Below, one piece after another: positions 50,678 through 60,493 of a DNA stretch of 64,000 nucleotides. Positions within the stretch are counted from its first letter, which is position 1. The number at the start of each line of letters is the position of its first letter. The DNA comes from JBBQVS01 sp964250765. GTDB lineage: Bacteria > Chloroflexota > Ktedonobacteria > Ktedonobacterales > Ktedonobacteraceae. The notes beneath the pieces are model-generated. The model was given only the letters and a program-made list of their open reading frames with translations, had not been told where the DNA came from and searched no databases. The stretch is from NCBI GenBank assembly GCA_964250765.1, contig CAXUHF010000011.1, forward strand, positions 6,361 to 70,360, given 5' to 3'. The translations under genes and the position numbers were made by a program.

Positions 50678-51526
50678 ATGACAACAAAGCCAACGAATGA
50701 TGAGCAGTTACGTAGACGCGTACAAGAAAGATATACTCAGAGCATCCTACAAATAACAAAACCGGATGCTTCAACGCAAAGTAACTGTTGCGGAAGTGAT
50801 TGTTGTACAACAACAAAAGACCCAGTTACAAGTAACTTGTATAGTGATGGAGACCTGAATGGACTTCCTATAGTAGCCTCTCTTGCTTCACTTGGCTGCG
50901 GAAATCCAACGGCTCTTGCAGAATTACGCTCAGGTGAGAAAGTGCTTGATTTAGGAAGTGGAGGCGGAATTGATGTACTGCTATCAGCACGCCGTGTTGG
51001 TCCAACCGGATTTGTCTACGGTCTTGATATGACTGATGCTATGCTTGAGGTAGCAGAGCGCAACCGCGTTGAGGCAGGTGTTGAAAATGTAACATTCCTC
51101 AAGGGGATCATTGAAGCGATACCACTCCCTGATCAAAGTGTAGATGTTATCATTTCCAATTGTGTTATCAATCTTTCTGCTGATAAAAATCAGGTCTTGC
51201 GAGAGGCATACCGTGTACTAACTCCTAGCGGGCGTTTCGCGGTCTCCGATATCGTCATACAGGGTCATCTACCGTCTACTATTCAGAAAGATATGGAAGC
51301 ATGGGCTGGCTGTATTGCTGGCGCATTGGAAGAAGATATCTACCGGCGTCTATTAAGCGAAGCAGGATTTACTGCTATCGAGATTGAAGTCACACGACGC
51401 TATAGTCTGCAAGAGGTCGCTGAAAGCGGAGCGAGTGCGGCTATCGCTGAACTGTCTCAAGGCGAGCGTGATGAACTTGACGGAAAATTTGTGAGTGCGT
51501 TCATTCGTGCTCAGAAACCAATGTAA
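50678..51526 (+). CDS. arsM: Arsenite S-adenosylmethionine methyltransferase ArsM
   Basis: A 282-residue ArsM. Conserved arsenic-binding cysteines are at C74 (LGCGNPTAL), C162 (ISNCVINLS) and C212 (WAGCIAGAL); motif I of the SAM fold is LDLGSGGGIDV. The N-terminus carries two extra CC pairs (SNCCGSDCC, 37-43). It methylates As(III) to volatile or less toxic methyl species in the cytoplasm. It follows the SigZ-type sigma gene by 170 bp, with no ArsR or efflux pump gene adjacent. The spacing allows a promoter read by that sigma factor. Confidence 0.95.
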   Translation: MTTKPTNDEQLRRRVQERYTQSILQITKPDASTQSNCCGSDCCTTTKDPVTSNLYSDGDLNGLPIVASLASLGCGNPTALAELRSGEKVLDLGSGGGIDVLLSARRVGPTGFVYGLDMTDAMLEVAERNRVEAGVENVTFLKGIIEAIPLPDQSVDVIISNCVINLSADKNQVLREAYRVLTPSGRFAVSDIVIQGHLPSTIQKDMEAWAGCIAGALEEDIYRRLLSEAGFTAIEIEVTRRYSLQEVAESGASAAIAELSQGERDELDGKFVSAFIRAQKPM

Positions 51527-51557
51527 CTATGTGATTTAACGAATTGAGGATTATTCT

Positions 51558-51627
51558 GTAGGGACCGATGTATCACGTCCTTGTTGGCGGTCAATTGCCG
51601 ACAAGGACCCGATACATCGGTCCCTAC
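51558..51627. repeat. 70-bp palindromic element, copy 2
   Basis: Ends GTAGGGACCGATGTATCACG and its complement with one mismatch. It has the same length and outer arms as 15294-15363 but a different loop (GGCGGTCAATTGCC). It lies between the convergent arsM and radical SAM genes. Confidence 0.88.
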
Positions 51628-51657
51628 AACCAACGCATCTCAGTTGTGTTATGCTAT

Positions 51658-53085
51658 CTAACCATTCACAGGTTGTACCTGCTTCACACGGCGTGTTGGC
51701 AAGGGCACGAACGCGCTTTCCTGAGCGTGTGGCTGTGCTGGTCGCATCTTGGCATTTAACGCACAGAACGACATCACCCCGCGAGGTGATGCATTGTGGA
51801 AGCAACAGCGTTCGACACGGCTCATGTCGATGTCGCTTTCATCCATGAATGGTTTGACGAAGAGTGTGAGCGTCTTACGGCTTGTCCAGAACGAAGGATC
51901 GGTCCCGATGTGAGGCCAAAGCGTCTTCATGAGCTTGAGGCTACCACCAATATTTGTCACTAGTTGCGGCAAAATGGCAGCGCGACCACGTGTTAACATG
52001 CGTAGTGTCATATTTGGACGCGGCCCGACAACTTCCATAAACTCCTTAAGTGTGAAGTTTGGCGCGATGGGCTTATAGCCATCCTTTGTGTGTTTGAGAA
52101 GCGAGAAGGTATTGCAGAGTGGCGATCCTTCGCCAACGGGGAAGAACAGGTCTTGCGAGACACCCGTCTGTTCCTCGATCAGTTTAAGTATTTCAGGCAT
52201 ACGCAATTTACGTAGCGGCTTCTGTTCTCCCTCTTCACCATCTTGATTGTTCACCTGGAAACGTCCAAAAGGTGTTGCTGCTTGGAACGCAATGGCGCAT
52301 ACAGTATCTGGATGTTGCCATGCGAAGTGAATGACCTGCTGAATCTGGTCGGTATTTAATCCATCATACAAAGACACGGCGAGTGTTGAGGGCAGATGAG
52401 CGCGTTCGAGGGCGGCAATAGCTTTTACGCGTACATCCCACAGGTCTTCGTTGCGTAGTTTGACGATATCTTCTGGTCGTGTACTGTCGAATTGCAGGTA
52501 CACGGAGGTAAAGCCCCACTCGACAAGCTTCTGTGCAAACTCCGGTTCACGTGCCAAACGGATGCCGTTACTCACCATCTCTAGTTGCCCAAAGCCCTTA
52601 CGCTTGACCATTGCCGCGATTTGATCGAGGTCTTTACGCACAGATGGTTCGCCACCAGAGATTTGTAGCGAGATACCTTTGCCCTCAACAGCTATGAGTT
52701 GGTCCAGACGCATCTCGATCTCTTCTAGCGAATAGTCGCGCTCAGAAGGGCTTGAGTAGGCATAGCACATGGGACAGGTCAAGTTACAGCGTTCCGTGAC
52801 TTCGATGATCGCAAGACCCGCAGGCTTACGTAACGGAAAGGGAGAAAGCCCCTGTGAAATATCGGTATTGCCACCATCACCGTAACGTGCCACCATCAGC
52901 TTTTCAACCTGAAACGATTTGCGATAAAAGTCTGCATGATAGCCTAGATCAGTATCGACGACGCCATGTGTGGGACAGGTACGTGTGAAGAAGACCTGTT
53001 CATGCTCTCGTACCTCATAGGAGGCAGGAACAATTTCTCCACATATGGAACAAATACTACGCGTTTGTTTCATAATCTCAGTCAT
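51658..53085 (-). CDS. Radical SAM protein of the COG1964/tetraether-synthase-like group
   Basis: A 475-residue radical SAM enzyme. The N-terminus has a ribbon-like CSICG (C12, C15) with TCPTHG (C37), the arrangement seen in the archaeal Tes/MJ0619 group. The SAM cluster motif is CNLTCPMC (C100, C104, C107). QISGGEPSVRKD follows, and the C-terminus has CC, CALNAK and other cysteines (RVERCCFHNASPRGVMSFC) for a second cluster. Group members couple lipid tails or modify large substrates. Whether it makes membrane-spanning lipids here is not shown. GGGAGAAAG lies upstream. It is the last in a minus-strand series that includes a G1P-dehydrogenase-like gene. Confidence 0.75.
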   Translation of the reverse strand: MTEIMKQTRSICSICGEIVPASYEVREHEQVFFTRTCPTHGVVDTDLGYHADFYRKSFQVEKLMVARYGDGGNTDISQGLSPFPLRKPAGLAIIEVTERCNLTCPMCYAYSSPSERDYSLEEIEMRLDQLIAVEGKGISLQISGGEPSVRKDLDQIAAMVKRKGFGQLEMVSNGIRLAREPEFAQKLVEWGFTSVYLQFDSTRPEDIVKLRNEDLWDVRVKAIAALERAHLPSTLAVSLYDGLNTDQIQQVIHFAWQHPDTVCAIAFQAATPFGRFQVNNQDGEEGEQKPLRKLRMPEILKLIEEQTGVSQDLFFPVGEGSPLCNTFSLLKHTKDGYKPIAPNFTLKEFMEVVGPRPNMTLRMLTRGRAAILPQLVTNIGGSLKLMKTLWPHIGTDPSFWTSRKTLTLFVKPFMDESDIDMSRVERCCFHNASPRGVMSFCALNAKMRPAQPHAQESAFVPLPTRRVKQVQPVNG

Positions 53086-53209
53086 GGTGATACTTTCTCC
53101 CTTTGTAGTAAATGCTATGAGGCTCGCTATTCACAAGCGTTATAGAGAGAGTATACACTATTACACTTTCAAGGATCATTGAATCATTTGTGATGAGTGC
53201 GATTCTTAT

Positions 53210-54838
53210 TTAATCCAACTGAGGCAGGAATAGGTTTCCTGGTGCGAGCTTTCCATGTGGGTCAAGTGCTTGCTTAATTGCATACATCTGTTGATAGCCC
53301 TTTTCGCCATAAAGCTGCATCAAGAGTGTTTTCTTGATGGTATTACGCCCAACACCATGCTCCGCAAGTGGACAGCCACCTAAACTCGTGACAGCTTGTC
53401 CACAGACTAGCACAAGTTCCTGCGCAGCCTTGATATCTTCGTAGGTATGTGGTATGAGGTTTGGATGCATGTTTCCATCGGAGATATGACCCCAGATTGC
53501 ATAGTCGAGTCCTCGCTTCTCGAAGTTCTCTCGAAAGAGGTGCATCATGTCGGCAAGGTGTTCAAATGGCACAATCATATCCGCAGCCACTTTTGTAATC
53601 GCTGCATTCTGCTCACGTTTGCATTTCAGCACACGCATATTGACCCCATCCGGCACAGCCTCTCGTAACGCACGGACTTGCTCAGCACGACGCTGATCTG
53701 CTGGCATTACCAGTTCTGTTTCCTCAAGTACGTTGGCTTCTTCAAGTAACCGCACCAAGCGCACAAGCGGAACATCAGGTGCATCGGGTTCAAGTGCTAC
53801 GGCGAGGTCATCATAGGCACGGTTAACGTACTTAGGAGTAAGTTCGATTTGTATCAGTAGTAGTGCATGTGTTCCCGATTGAAAGCGAAAGCCATTTCGC
53901 CTATCGCTTCCGTCCTCTTGTACAATTGTTAATGAGCGTGCATCGAGATATTCGATTGCGCTTATATCCATTCCACGAGAATTGTGTGTACGGCGCGTTT
54001 CGAGCGAGTGTTCTCGAAGCTTTTGCGTAATGGTTAATGCCTGTGCCTCCGTTTCGCACGGTACAACCGCGATGCAGATGGCCGGTGATGGAGCGACTAT
54101 GCGTAGTGTGGCCTCAGTGAGGATGCCAAGCGTGCCTTCTGCACCAATAAACAAGTCTATCAAGTCCATATTCGGTGTCGCATAATAACCTGCGGAACAT
54201 TTAGGAACACGTGGGACCATGTATGAAGGAACAGGAACGCGTTGTAGTCCTGAAGAACTCTCGATCTCGAAGTAGCCATCGGCGTGTGCAAAGCATTGAC
54301 CACGCTCAAGGTCAAGTACGTCCCCAGAGGCAAGGACGACAGTTATTGCTTGCACCCAATTTCGTGTACTTCCATACTTAAACGTTGCGGGACCAGCCGC
54401 ATTCGTGGCAATCGTGCCCCCAACCGTTGCACCATCATAAGAAGGTACAGGTGGATAATAGACATCTCTCCGTGCTAACTCTTCCTGCAAAGCTCTCAGC
54501 GTGAGGCCAGCCTGTACACGTATAGTCTCCTTGCCTATTTCAAGAATGTTCGTCAGACGAGTCAGACTGACGACAACTTCTCCCATAGGCGTCGCTCCAC
54601 CCGTGACAGAGGATTGAGAACCTATGGGCAAAACGCGTTCATACTGCTGTACTATGCGTGCTAGTTCAGCCTCAGAACGGGGCTGAACGAGTACTGAGGT
54701 ATTGCCACCTGGATAGTGTGCGGCATCATGCAAGACCGCTTGCAGTTGCTCTTCGTCTGTAATCACTTTTGAGTCTGCAAAAGGCGATCCATGAGCTATA
54801 CGTGTTGCGACACGATGTTTTGGTCTCGCATGTGACAT
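53210..54838 (-). CDS. GlcD/D-lactate-dehydrogenase-type FAD oxidoreductase
   Basis: A 542-residue protein with an N-terminal PCMH-type FAD domain (VLVQPRSEAELARIV, SSVTGGATPMGEVVVSL, GATVGGTIATNAAGP, GAEGTLGILTEATLRI) and a C-terminal FAD-oxidase domain with AIWGHISDGNMHPNLIPH and AEHGVGRNTIKK. It should oxidise a 2-hydroxyacid such as D-lactate or glycolate. AAGGGG precedes the start. It lies 74 bp after the G1P-dehydrogenase-like gene and may be read with the sugar operon. Confidence 0.9.
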   Translation of the reverse strand: MSHARPKHRVATRIAHGSPFADSKVITDEEQLQAVLHDAAHYPGGNTSVLVQPRSEAELARIVQQYERVLPIGSQSSVTGGATPMGEVVVSLTRLTNILEIGKETIRVQAGLTLRALQEELARRDVYYPPVPSYDGATVGGTIATNAAGPATFKYGSTRNWVQAITVVLASGDVLDLERGQCFAHADGYFEIESSSGLQRVPVPSYMVPRVPKCSAGYYATPNMDLIDLFIGAEGTLGILTEATLRIVAPSPAICIAVVPCETEAQALTITQKLREHSLETRRTHNSRGMDISAIEYLDARSLTIVQEDGSDRRNGFRFQSGTHALLLIQIELTPKYVNRAYDDLAVALEPDAPDVPLVRLVRLLEEANVLEETELVMPADQRRAEQVRALREAVPDGVNMRVLKCKREQNAAITKVAADMIVPFEHLADMMHLFRENFEKRGLDYAIWGHISDGNMHPNLIPHTYEDIKAAQELVLVCGQAVTSLGGCPLAEHGVGRNTIKKTLLMQLYGEKGYQQMYAIKQALDPHGKLAPGNLFLPQLD

Positions 54839-54912
54839 AAAAAATACCCCTTACGAAAAACACAGATGGCTCTCAGAAATTATGACACAAGGAACATTCC
54901 TTGTAAAATTTC

Positions 54913-56322
54913 TCAGTCCTCCCGACCCAGGAAATAGAGCAAGTCGCCCAGGACAAAGCGCCCTCGTATGAAATGTCCATTACGGACCGCAAAATCGTAC
55001 TCTTCTTGACTGATTGACGGTTTTAACGCTTGTGGTGTGAGTGGCGCACCTGATTGTTCAAGAATACGTTGCACGATTTCAGGTGAGCGGACAAGCGAGG
55101 CAAGTTTGGGACGATATTCCGCTTGCCACCTTGCACAAAACTGTTCAAAATGGACGCGGTTCGTGCGCCACAGTGCCAGTTTTTTACTGTAATCGCTCCA
55201 GCATTCTTGAGCCATCGCACCGCTTGGGTCTATAGATTGAAACAGCGATTGGATAAGAGCATGTAGTGGAGCCTCATCAGGATAACACGCATCAATGTTC
55301 ACACTACTTGGGTCAAACGTATCAAGAAAACGCTGGTACAACCTTGACGCAGTAATTGTTGCCACACCTACTTGTGCACCATGTAGAGCAAGACCACGCT
55401 GATAGTAATCTGCAATCATATCTAATACATGCGAGGTCACATGTTCAGTGCCAGAAATCGGAGCCGACATATTGACGATAGACTGTGCAATTCCCGCTAG
55501 CAGGAGTGCACGAGCGACTACCGCCTCCCCTGCATATGAACGCTGGTCTATGCCAACAGCATTTTCTAGCAAGATAGTATCAAGGTTATCCAGTAGAGCA
55601 AGTGGGACTTCGCTATAGATACTCACAAGACCAAGTACACTTGCAAGATACCAGTCCCCGTAAGCGACAAAACGTGCGCAACAATCGCCTACTCCTGCTG
55701 TCGTCAGTGCCTTTGGCGAAGAGGCAAGCACGTGCAAATCAGCAAGAATAGCAGTAGGGTAGCGCGAGGGAACGGTACGCTTGACGCCATCTTTCAACAA
55801 TACTGCCATGCTCGCAGCATAGGCAGTTACAGAATTGGCGGTTTGACAACAAATGTAGACACTGCGTCGCTCTTCACGATGTTGCTCATCATAAAGGTAT
55901 GCTGCATGTTTGGCGATATCGGTGACGGTTCCACCTCCAAGCCCAATGAGAGCGAGACCAGGAGTAAGAGCTGCATGCACGCGCTCAACTTGCTCAAAGT
56001 CCGCGTGTACAAGGCCATACGCATCGCTCGGAAGCCACAGCATTTGTACATCATAGCCAGCCTGTTGCAACAAGCTCTGCACAAACGGCTTCAGGTCCTG
56101 CTCTTCACGACGCATAGGAGTTTCATCCACCACCAATAGCACACGCCCTCCATGAGCAACGCCCACTCGTCTCAAAACGGCAGGAAGTTCCAGTAGCACG
56201 TCGGGACCGATATGTATCTCGTCGATATCAATTGGGCGCAGTTGTGCTTGTGAGTCCTTCTGGTCTGTTAACCAACGTTTCAATGTTGGAATATCCGCTG
56301 GGTCAAGAGGGAAAGTTGTCAT
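54913..56322 (-). CDS. Glycerol-1-phosphate-dehydrogenase-like (AraM/EgsA family) enzyme
   Basis: A 469-residue iron/zinc dehydrogenase of the G1PDH-DHQS family. NAD motif GLGGGTVTDIAKHAA is near 133-147, and metal ligands are expected in GVGDCC (Asp), GTEHVTSHVLD (His) and LHGAQVG (His). It is longer than archaeal EgsA (about 350) by about 100 residues at the C-terminus. Family members reduce DHAP to sn-glycerol-1-phosphate; the bacterial AraM group lies in sugar operons. The gene overlaps the FGGY kinase by 4 bp, showing translational coupling, so a polyol- or sugar-phosphate substrate is as likely as DHAP. Confidence 0.85.
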   Translation of the reverse strand: MTTFPLDPADIPTLKRWLTDQKDSQAQLRPIDIDEIHIGPDVLLELPAVLRRVGVAHGGRVLLVVDETPMRREEQDLKPFVQSLLQQAGYDVQMLWLPSDAYGLVHADFEQVERVHAALTPGLALIGLGGGTVTDIAKHAAYLYDEQHREERRSVYICCQTANSVTAYAASMAVLLKDGVKRTVPSRYPTAILADLHVLASSPKALTTAGVGDCCARFVAYGDWYLASVLGLVSIYSEVPLALLDNLDTILLENAVGIDQRSYAGEAVVARALLLAGIAQSIVNMSAPISGTEHVTSHVLDMIADYYQRGLALHGAQVGVATITASRLYQRFLDTFDPSSVNIDACYPDEAPLHALIQSLFQSIDPSGAMAQECWSDYSKKLALWRTNRVHFEQFCARWQAEYRPKLASLVRSPEIVQRILEQSGAPLTPQALKPSISQEEYDFAVRNGHFIRGRFVLGDLLYFLGRED

Positions 56323-57851
56323 CGTTGTGCTCCCTTTCGGAACGGTTCTTGTAAAGCAGCATATACCTCGCGGTACAGGGCATATGCATCATCATACACC
56401 TGTCTATGTGCAGTGTCAGGTTCCACATAGGTTTCCACGCCTACACACGCCTGTACCGCTTCGTGTAAGTTGGTAAATAGGCCACAAGAGACACCTGCAA
56501 GAAGTGCCGCACCAAGGGCAGTAGTCTCCAATTCATGTGGCACGCTTACCGGAAGCCCTGTCACATCGGCCTTCATTTGCAACCAGACACGTCCTTTTGC
56601 ACCACCCGACACCGCACGAATTTCTTGAGGCTGTAATCCAATCTCCGCCATGCGATCTACATTGTCTTTGAGACCATACACCGTTCCCTCAAGGAGCGCA
56701 CGAACCATGTGTCCACGTCCATGCGCAAGGCTCAAGCCAAAGAAGACACCCCGTGCATCAGCATTCCAGGTGGGGGTCATCGCCCCGCTTAGACAAGGTA
56801 GGAAAAGAAGACCATCGGCGGCGGCGGGCGTCTGCTCGGCCTCGGCATTTAGTATGTCATAGGGGCTTATGCCACGGTGCGCCGCGAGAGCGCGTTCATG
56901 AGAGGCAAAGGTATCGAGAAACCAACGGTAGCTCCCACCTGAAACAAAACCAGGATTTTCGATTAACCAGGCCAATGGGTCAGCATGGCAATGCGTTTCT
57001 AATAATCCGCCTTCGTCAAAGATAGGAACAGAAGAGACCGCGCAGATTGGTTCGGCGGTACCATTGATGTCACACACGATATTACTGCTAGTCACTCCTG
57101 CACCCACGCAAGCAGCGTGTTCATCACCGCTACCAACAGCAACTAGCGTTTTTGTCGTTAACCCCAGACGCTCGGCTGCATTGTGAGTAAGTGGACCGAT
57201 GATGCTCGTTGCTCCATCAATACGTCCCAATTGCTGTTCGTCTAGCCCCAGCACATTGACGAGAGGCTGTGCCCATTTTTTGTGTTTCACGTCGAAAAGG
57301 AGTGTCGAGGATGCATTGGAGTAATCGACAACAGCTTCCCCCGTGAGACGATATGCCATATAGCTGCCTGGAAGCAACAGATGGCGCGACTGCTCAAAAA
57401 TATGCGGTTCATTATCGCGTATCCAGAGTATTTTCGGTGCGACATGCGAGGCGTCCAGGTTGGCGCCTGTCAGGTGAAAGAGCGTTGTGGCATCGCAAAA
57501 CTGTGCAAGCGTTGCACATTGCGCAGTGGCGCGACGGTCAAGCCAGATAATCGCGGGACGCAAGACATCTCCGTGTTTGCCAACACACACAAGGCCATCC
57601 ACCTGACTCGCAAGTGCAAGGGCAACGATAGACTCAGGATGCACGTCGGCTTGTTGCATGACATGTCGCACTGTCGTTGCTAATGCCTGCTCCCAATCGT
57701 TTGGGTCCTCCTCGGCCCATGCGGGAGCAGGATAGTGTGCATCATACGCTGCATACGCACTTGCAACAACCGAACCGTGTGTGTTGAGCAAGACCGTCTT
57801 CATGCCTTGCGAACCAACGTCAGCTCCAATGACGTACCGTTGTGATTTCAT
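56319..57851 (-). CDS. FGGY-family carbohydrate kinase
   Basis: A 510-residue sugar kinase with the phosphate-1 motif GADVGSQGMKTVLLN (N-terminus), the WLDRRA segment, the catalytic Asp region VGSGDEHAACVGAG and the phosphate-2 type VSGGAKGRVWLQMKADVTGLPV. It resembles xylulokinase and related kinases; the sugar is not defined. It is coupled by a 4-bp overlap to the G1PDH-like gene. The context with a permease, TIM-barrel protein and regulator suggests a complete uptake and catabolic pathway. Confidence 0.92.
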   Translation of the reverse strand: MKSQRYVIGADVGSQGMKTVLLNTHGSVVASAYAAYDAHYPAPAWAEEDPNDWEQALATTVRHVMQQADVHPESIVALALASQVDGLVCVGKHGDVLRPAIIWLDRRATAQCATLAQFCDATTLFHLTGANLDASHVAPKILWIRDNEPHIFEQSRHLLLPGSYMAYRLTGEAVVDYSNASSTLLFDVKHKKWAQPLVNVLGLDEQQLGRIDGATSIIGPLTHNAAERLGLTTKTLVAVGSGDEHAACVGAGVTSSNIVCDINGTAEPICAVSSVPIFDEGGLLETHCHADPLAWLIENPGFVSGGSYRWFLDTFASHERALAAHRGISPYDILNAEAEQTPAAADGLLFLPCLSGAMTPTWNADARGVFFGLSLAHGRGHMVRALLEGTVYGLKDNVDRMAEIGLQPQEIRAVSGGAKGRVWLQMKADVTGLPVSVPHELETTALGAALLAGVSCGLFTNLHEAVQACVGVETYVEPDTAHRQVYDDAYALYREVYAALQEPFRKGAQR

Positions 57852-57915
57852 TGCTTTCTTCCTGTTTCTATTGGTTGTATCAGCATAGCACGAACAGCAT
57901 ATGTCTCATCTCTTA

Positions 57916-59598
57916 CTATACATCTCCACGTATGATACGGCCCATACTTTCGTACCGCTCAGGAGCGGTACGAGCAAGATAGGTTGAGTATAGCAGTCCA
58001 GCAACCACCCATATAATCACGAAAAGCGACAGAATGTTCAACGGAAATGGTGTGCCCGCAAAGCCTAGATTGGTAAAGTAGTTGCCAATTGGACCAGGAA
58101 TGGCTGGCATCACAATGGATATCAGAGGGAGCAGTAGCACGAGAATACTGAGGACGGGAGCAAGAATGTGTACAGGCCAACGAAAGGAAGATTTTTCAAA
58201 ACGTAGCGCGAAGACAGGCGAGGCAATATTGACCATGATGTACACAATCACAAAGGCAATGGTTCCAATAATAGCCAGCCAGGTATACGGGTAGATACCG
58301 TCAGCCTGTACATATGTCTTGCCGTCAGCGATGCCCAATGCGTAACTCACGCTTCCATCCGCATTTGTCTTTTGCAACACGAAGGCAAACCCGATCATGA
58401 GCAACGCACTAAAGAGCGATTGAGCGATGGTTGCAATATGGGGACTCCGATATTTAGGATGCGTTCTGCCAAAGACCTTTGGGAGTATTCCTTCACGTCC
58501 CATCGCATAGAAATAACGTACCATGCCATTGTGAAAAGCCAGACCACACGCTAGTGAACTAGTACTGATAGCCACGATCATCAGTGCCTTCAATACACCG
58601 CCAGGGGCATAGAAATCCGCTAATGGATAATAGGGAGTAGGATTGCCCGCGAGATTTCCAAGTTGACTCACCGCATTCATCCACCCATAGCCAATAGTAG
58701 CAGAATACGCGGTCCAGGTGTACAACACGGTCAGGATGGCGACCACTGAAAAGATAGCAATTGGAACCGCCCTACGTGGGTTTCTTGCCTCTTCTCCATA
58801 GACCGCACCGCCCTCAAAGCCAATCCATGTTTGCACCCCTAGTGCCATCGCCACACCAATACCCAACACACCACCAGGAGCTGCCGCAAGTTTGTCATTG
58901 GCCCCGGCAACCGCACTAGAAATAACATGACCTCCACCAGAGGGATTAGCCCCGGCAGTTGTAAAGGTATGTATGAGATCATGCCCCACTCCTGTATGCA
59001 CAGTGATGGCGATATCAAGTACAACAAGGACACCCACTTCCAAAAGAAGGAAGGGTACCATTGCATAGACCGACCATTTCACGTCGAAATATGAGAGAAG
59101 AAAAATAATTGCGGCAGCGATAAGCGCGAATGTTACCCAGCCACCAGGGAGCGCGATGTGCAAATATGTGCTAAAAGAACTGTTGGTATAGGATCCGAAT
59201 GCAGCGAGCAGTGCTGCCTCAAAGAGCGCATACCCACCGAGCATAAGCCAACCTGCCTGGAATGCTGTTCCCTTCCCTAAGCTGTGACGTACCCATGTAT
59301 AGAAGCCACCTGCGGATGTCAAGCGTCGCGAAAGATAGACAATCGCTACGCCGAGGAGCATTAGACCAATACCAGAAAGTAGGAACGCAAGTGGAGTAGC
59401 GGCTCCGGCCTGTGAAGCCATAGATGGAACGTTAAAGAGCATGGCTGATATAGGGGCAGAACCTGCTAAACAAAAATAGAGGACGCCAGGAAGACCAATT
59501 GCATTTTTGTGAAGCTTGTCAACATTTGTCTTGTCAACATCAACATCTTTTGTACCTGGAAGCGCGGGAACGTGCAGAATTTCGTCCTGTGATGCCAT
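57916..59598 (-). CDS. APC-superfamily permease
   Basis: A 560-residue transporter with about 12 to 14 membrane helices. The helix-1 break GSAPISAMLFNVP and the segment FEGGAVYGEEARNPRRAVPIA between TM6 and TM7 are diagnostic of amino acid-polyamine-organocation permeases. A hydrophilic N-tail of about 35 residues has DVDVDKTNVDKLH. It precedes the kinase gene by 64 bp and follows the TIM-barrel gene by 52 bp. In this operon it may import an amino-sugar or small organic cation rather than an ordinary amino acid. Confidence 0.92.
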   Translation of the reverse strand: MASQDEILHVPALPGTKDVDVDKTNVDKLHKNAIGLPGVLYFCLAGSAPISAMLFNVPSMASQAGAATPLAFLLSGIGLMLLGVAIVYLSRRLTSAGGFYTWVRHSLGKGTAFQAGWLMLGGYALFEAALLAAFGSYTNSSFSTYLHIALPGGWVTFALIAAAIIFLLSYFDVKWSVYAMVPFLLLEVGVLVVLDIAITVHTGVGHDLIHTFTTAGANPSGGGHVISSAVAGANDKLAAAPGGVLGIGVAMALGVQTWIGFEGGAVYGEEARNPRRAVPIAIFSVVAILTVLYTWTAYSATIGYGWMNAVSQLGNLAGNPTPYYPLADFYAPGGVLKALMIVAISTSSLACGLAFHNGMVRYFYAMGREGILPKVFGRTHPKYRSPHIATIAQSLFSALLMIGFAFVLQKTNADGSVSYALGIADGKTYVQADGIYPYTWLAIIGTIAFVIVYIMVNIASPVFALRFEKSSFRWPVHILAPVLSILVLLLPLISIVMPAIPGPIGNYFTNLGFAGTPFPLNILSLFVIIWVVAGLLYSTYLARTAPERYESMGRIIRGDV

Positions 59599-59650
59599 AG
59601 TTTCACCTCACTGAAAAGTCATAGGAAACAACTGGAAAACGGGATGCGTT

Positions 59651-60331
59651 CTATATCTGTGTCTTCTGTGTCAGCGTCAAAATTTGCGTAATTTGTGCGG
59701 GGAGAAAGACGCTAGGGTCAAGGAATGCGCCTTCAAAAAGAGCACTTCCAATTGTAAATCCCCACACGCCAGCCTCGGAAACACAGCGAATTTTTTGCTC
59801 ACTGTCGATACTACCAGCCGCGATGACTGGCACATGGACTGCTTGCACAACCGCACGGATAAGCTCCTCAACATTGCCATCGTAGCGATATGCCAACAAG
59901 TCCAGGCCATGTACACCATCAAGTGCTGCCAGTTCTTGCGCACTACTGACAATCTCTTCAATACTTCCACGCAGGAGACTAGGATGACCCACGATCTGGC
60001 CTGGAAAAGGATAATAGCGAACGGGTGTCCCTGTTAAAATTTTCGTGACCTCTGTAGCATGTGTTCCGCCAAGCAGGTAGTCAACACCAATTTCGCGTGC
60101 GCCTGTAGCAGCTCGTAACTCATCCTCCTTTCGTTCGCTTACCACTTCGAGCATCACCTTCTGACCTCCTTCATGGATAGCAGCGACCAGGAGTTTCTGC
60201 TGCTCTAGGGGAAGCCCAATGTCCTTAAAGCCAATATAATGCAATCCTAGAGAGCGTACTTGGTGACAAAGTGCGAGTGCATTCTCTACAGTCTGATCGT
60301 GGTGAGTTAACATCAAAATAAATTCTGGCAT
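59651..60331 (-). CDS. Phosphate-binding TIM-barrel protein of unknown reaction
   Basis: A 226-residue (beta/alpha)8 protein. The C-terminal strands show a phosphate-binding pair, IAAGSID (strand 7) and GFTIGSALFEG (strand 8), like ribulose-phosphate-binding barrels. Early residues HYIGFKDIGLP and VDYLLGGTHATE are conserved-looking. Similar actinobacterial proteins are sometimes labelled 4-hydroxythreonine-4-phosphate dehydrogenase, but there is no resemblance to PdxA. An aldolase or epimerase for the product of the FGGY kinase is the best guess. It heads the operon. Confidence 0.75.
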   Translation of the reverse strand: MPEFILMLTHHDQTVENALALCHQVRSLGLHYIGFKDIGLPLEQQKLLVAAIHEGGQKVMLEVVSERKEDELRAATGAREIGVDYLLGGTHATEVTKILTGTPVRYYPFPGQIVGHPSLLRGSIEEIVSSAQELAALDGVHGLDLLAYRYDGNVEELIRAVVQAVHVPVIAAGSIDSEQKIRCVSEAGVWGFTIGSALFEGAFLDPSVFLPAQITQILTLTQKTQI

Positions 60332-60493
60332 AGGCGTGCTGGTTGCCCTTCTCGTGAATGCTCATTCAGGTGAAACGTATGAAGGTAGCAACTCTGCACT
60401 ATCCATAAGCCGTCACCCGAAGAGGCGTCTACTATTTTCTTATTGCCAGAAGTATAGAAAGAAATTGGCTTGAACACAAGGGCCATATTACGT

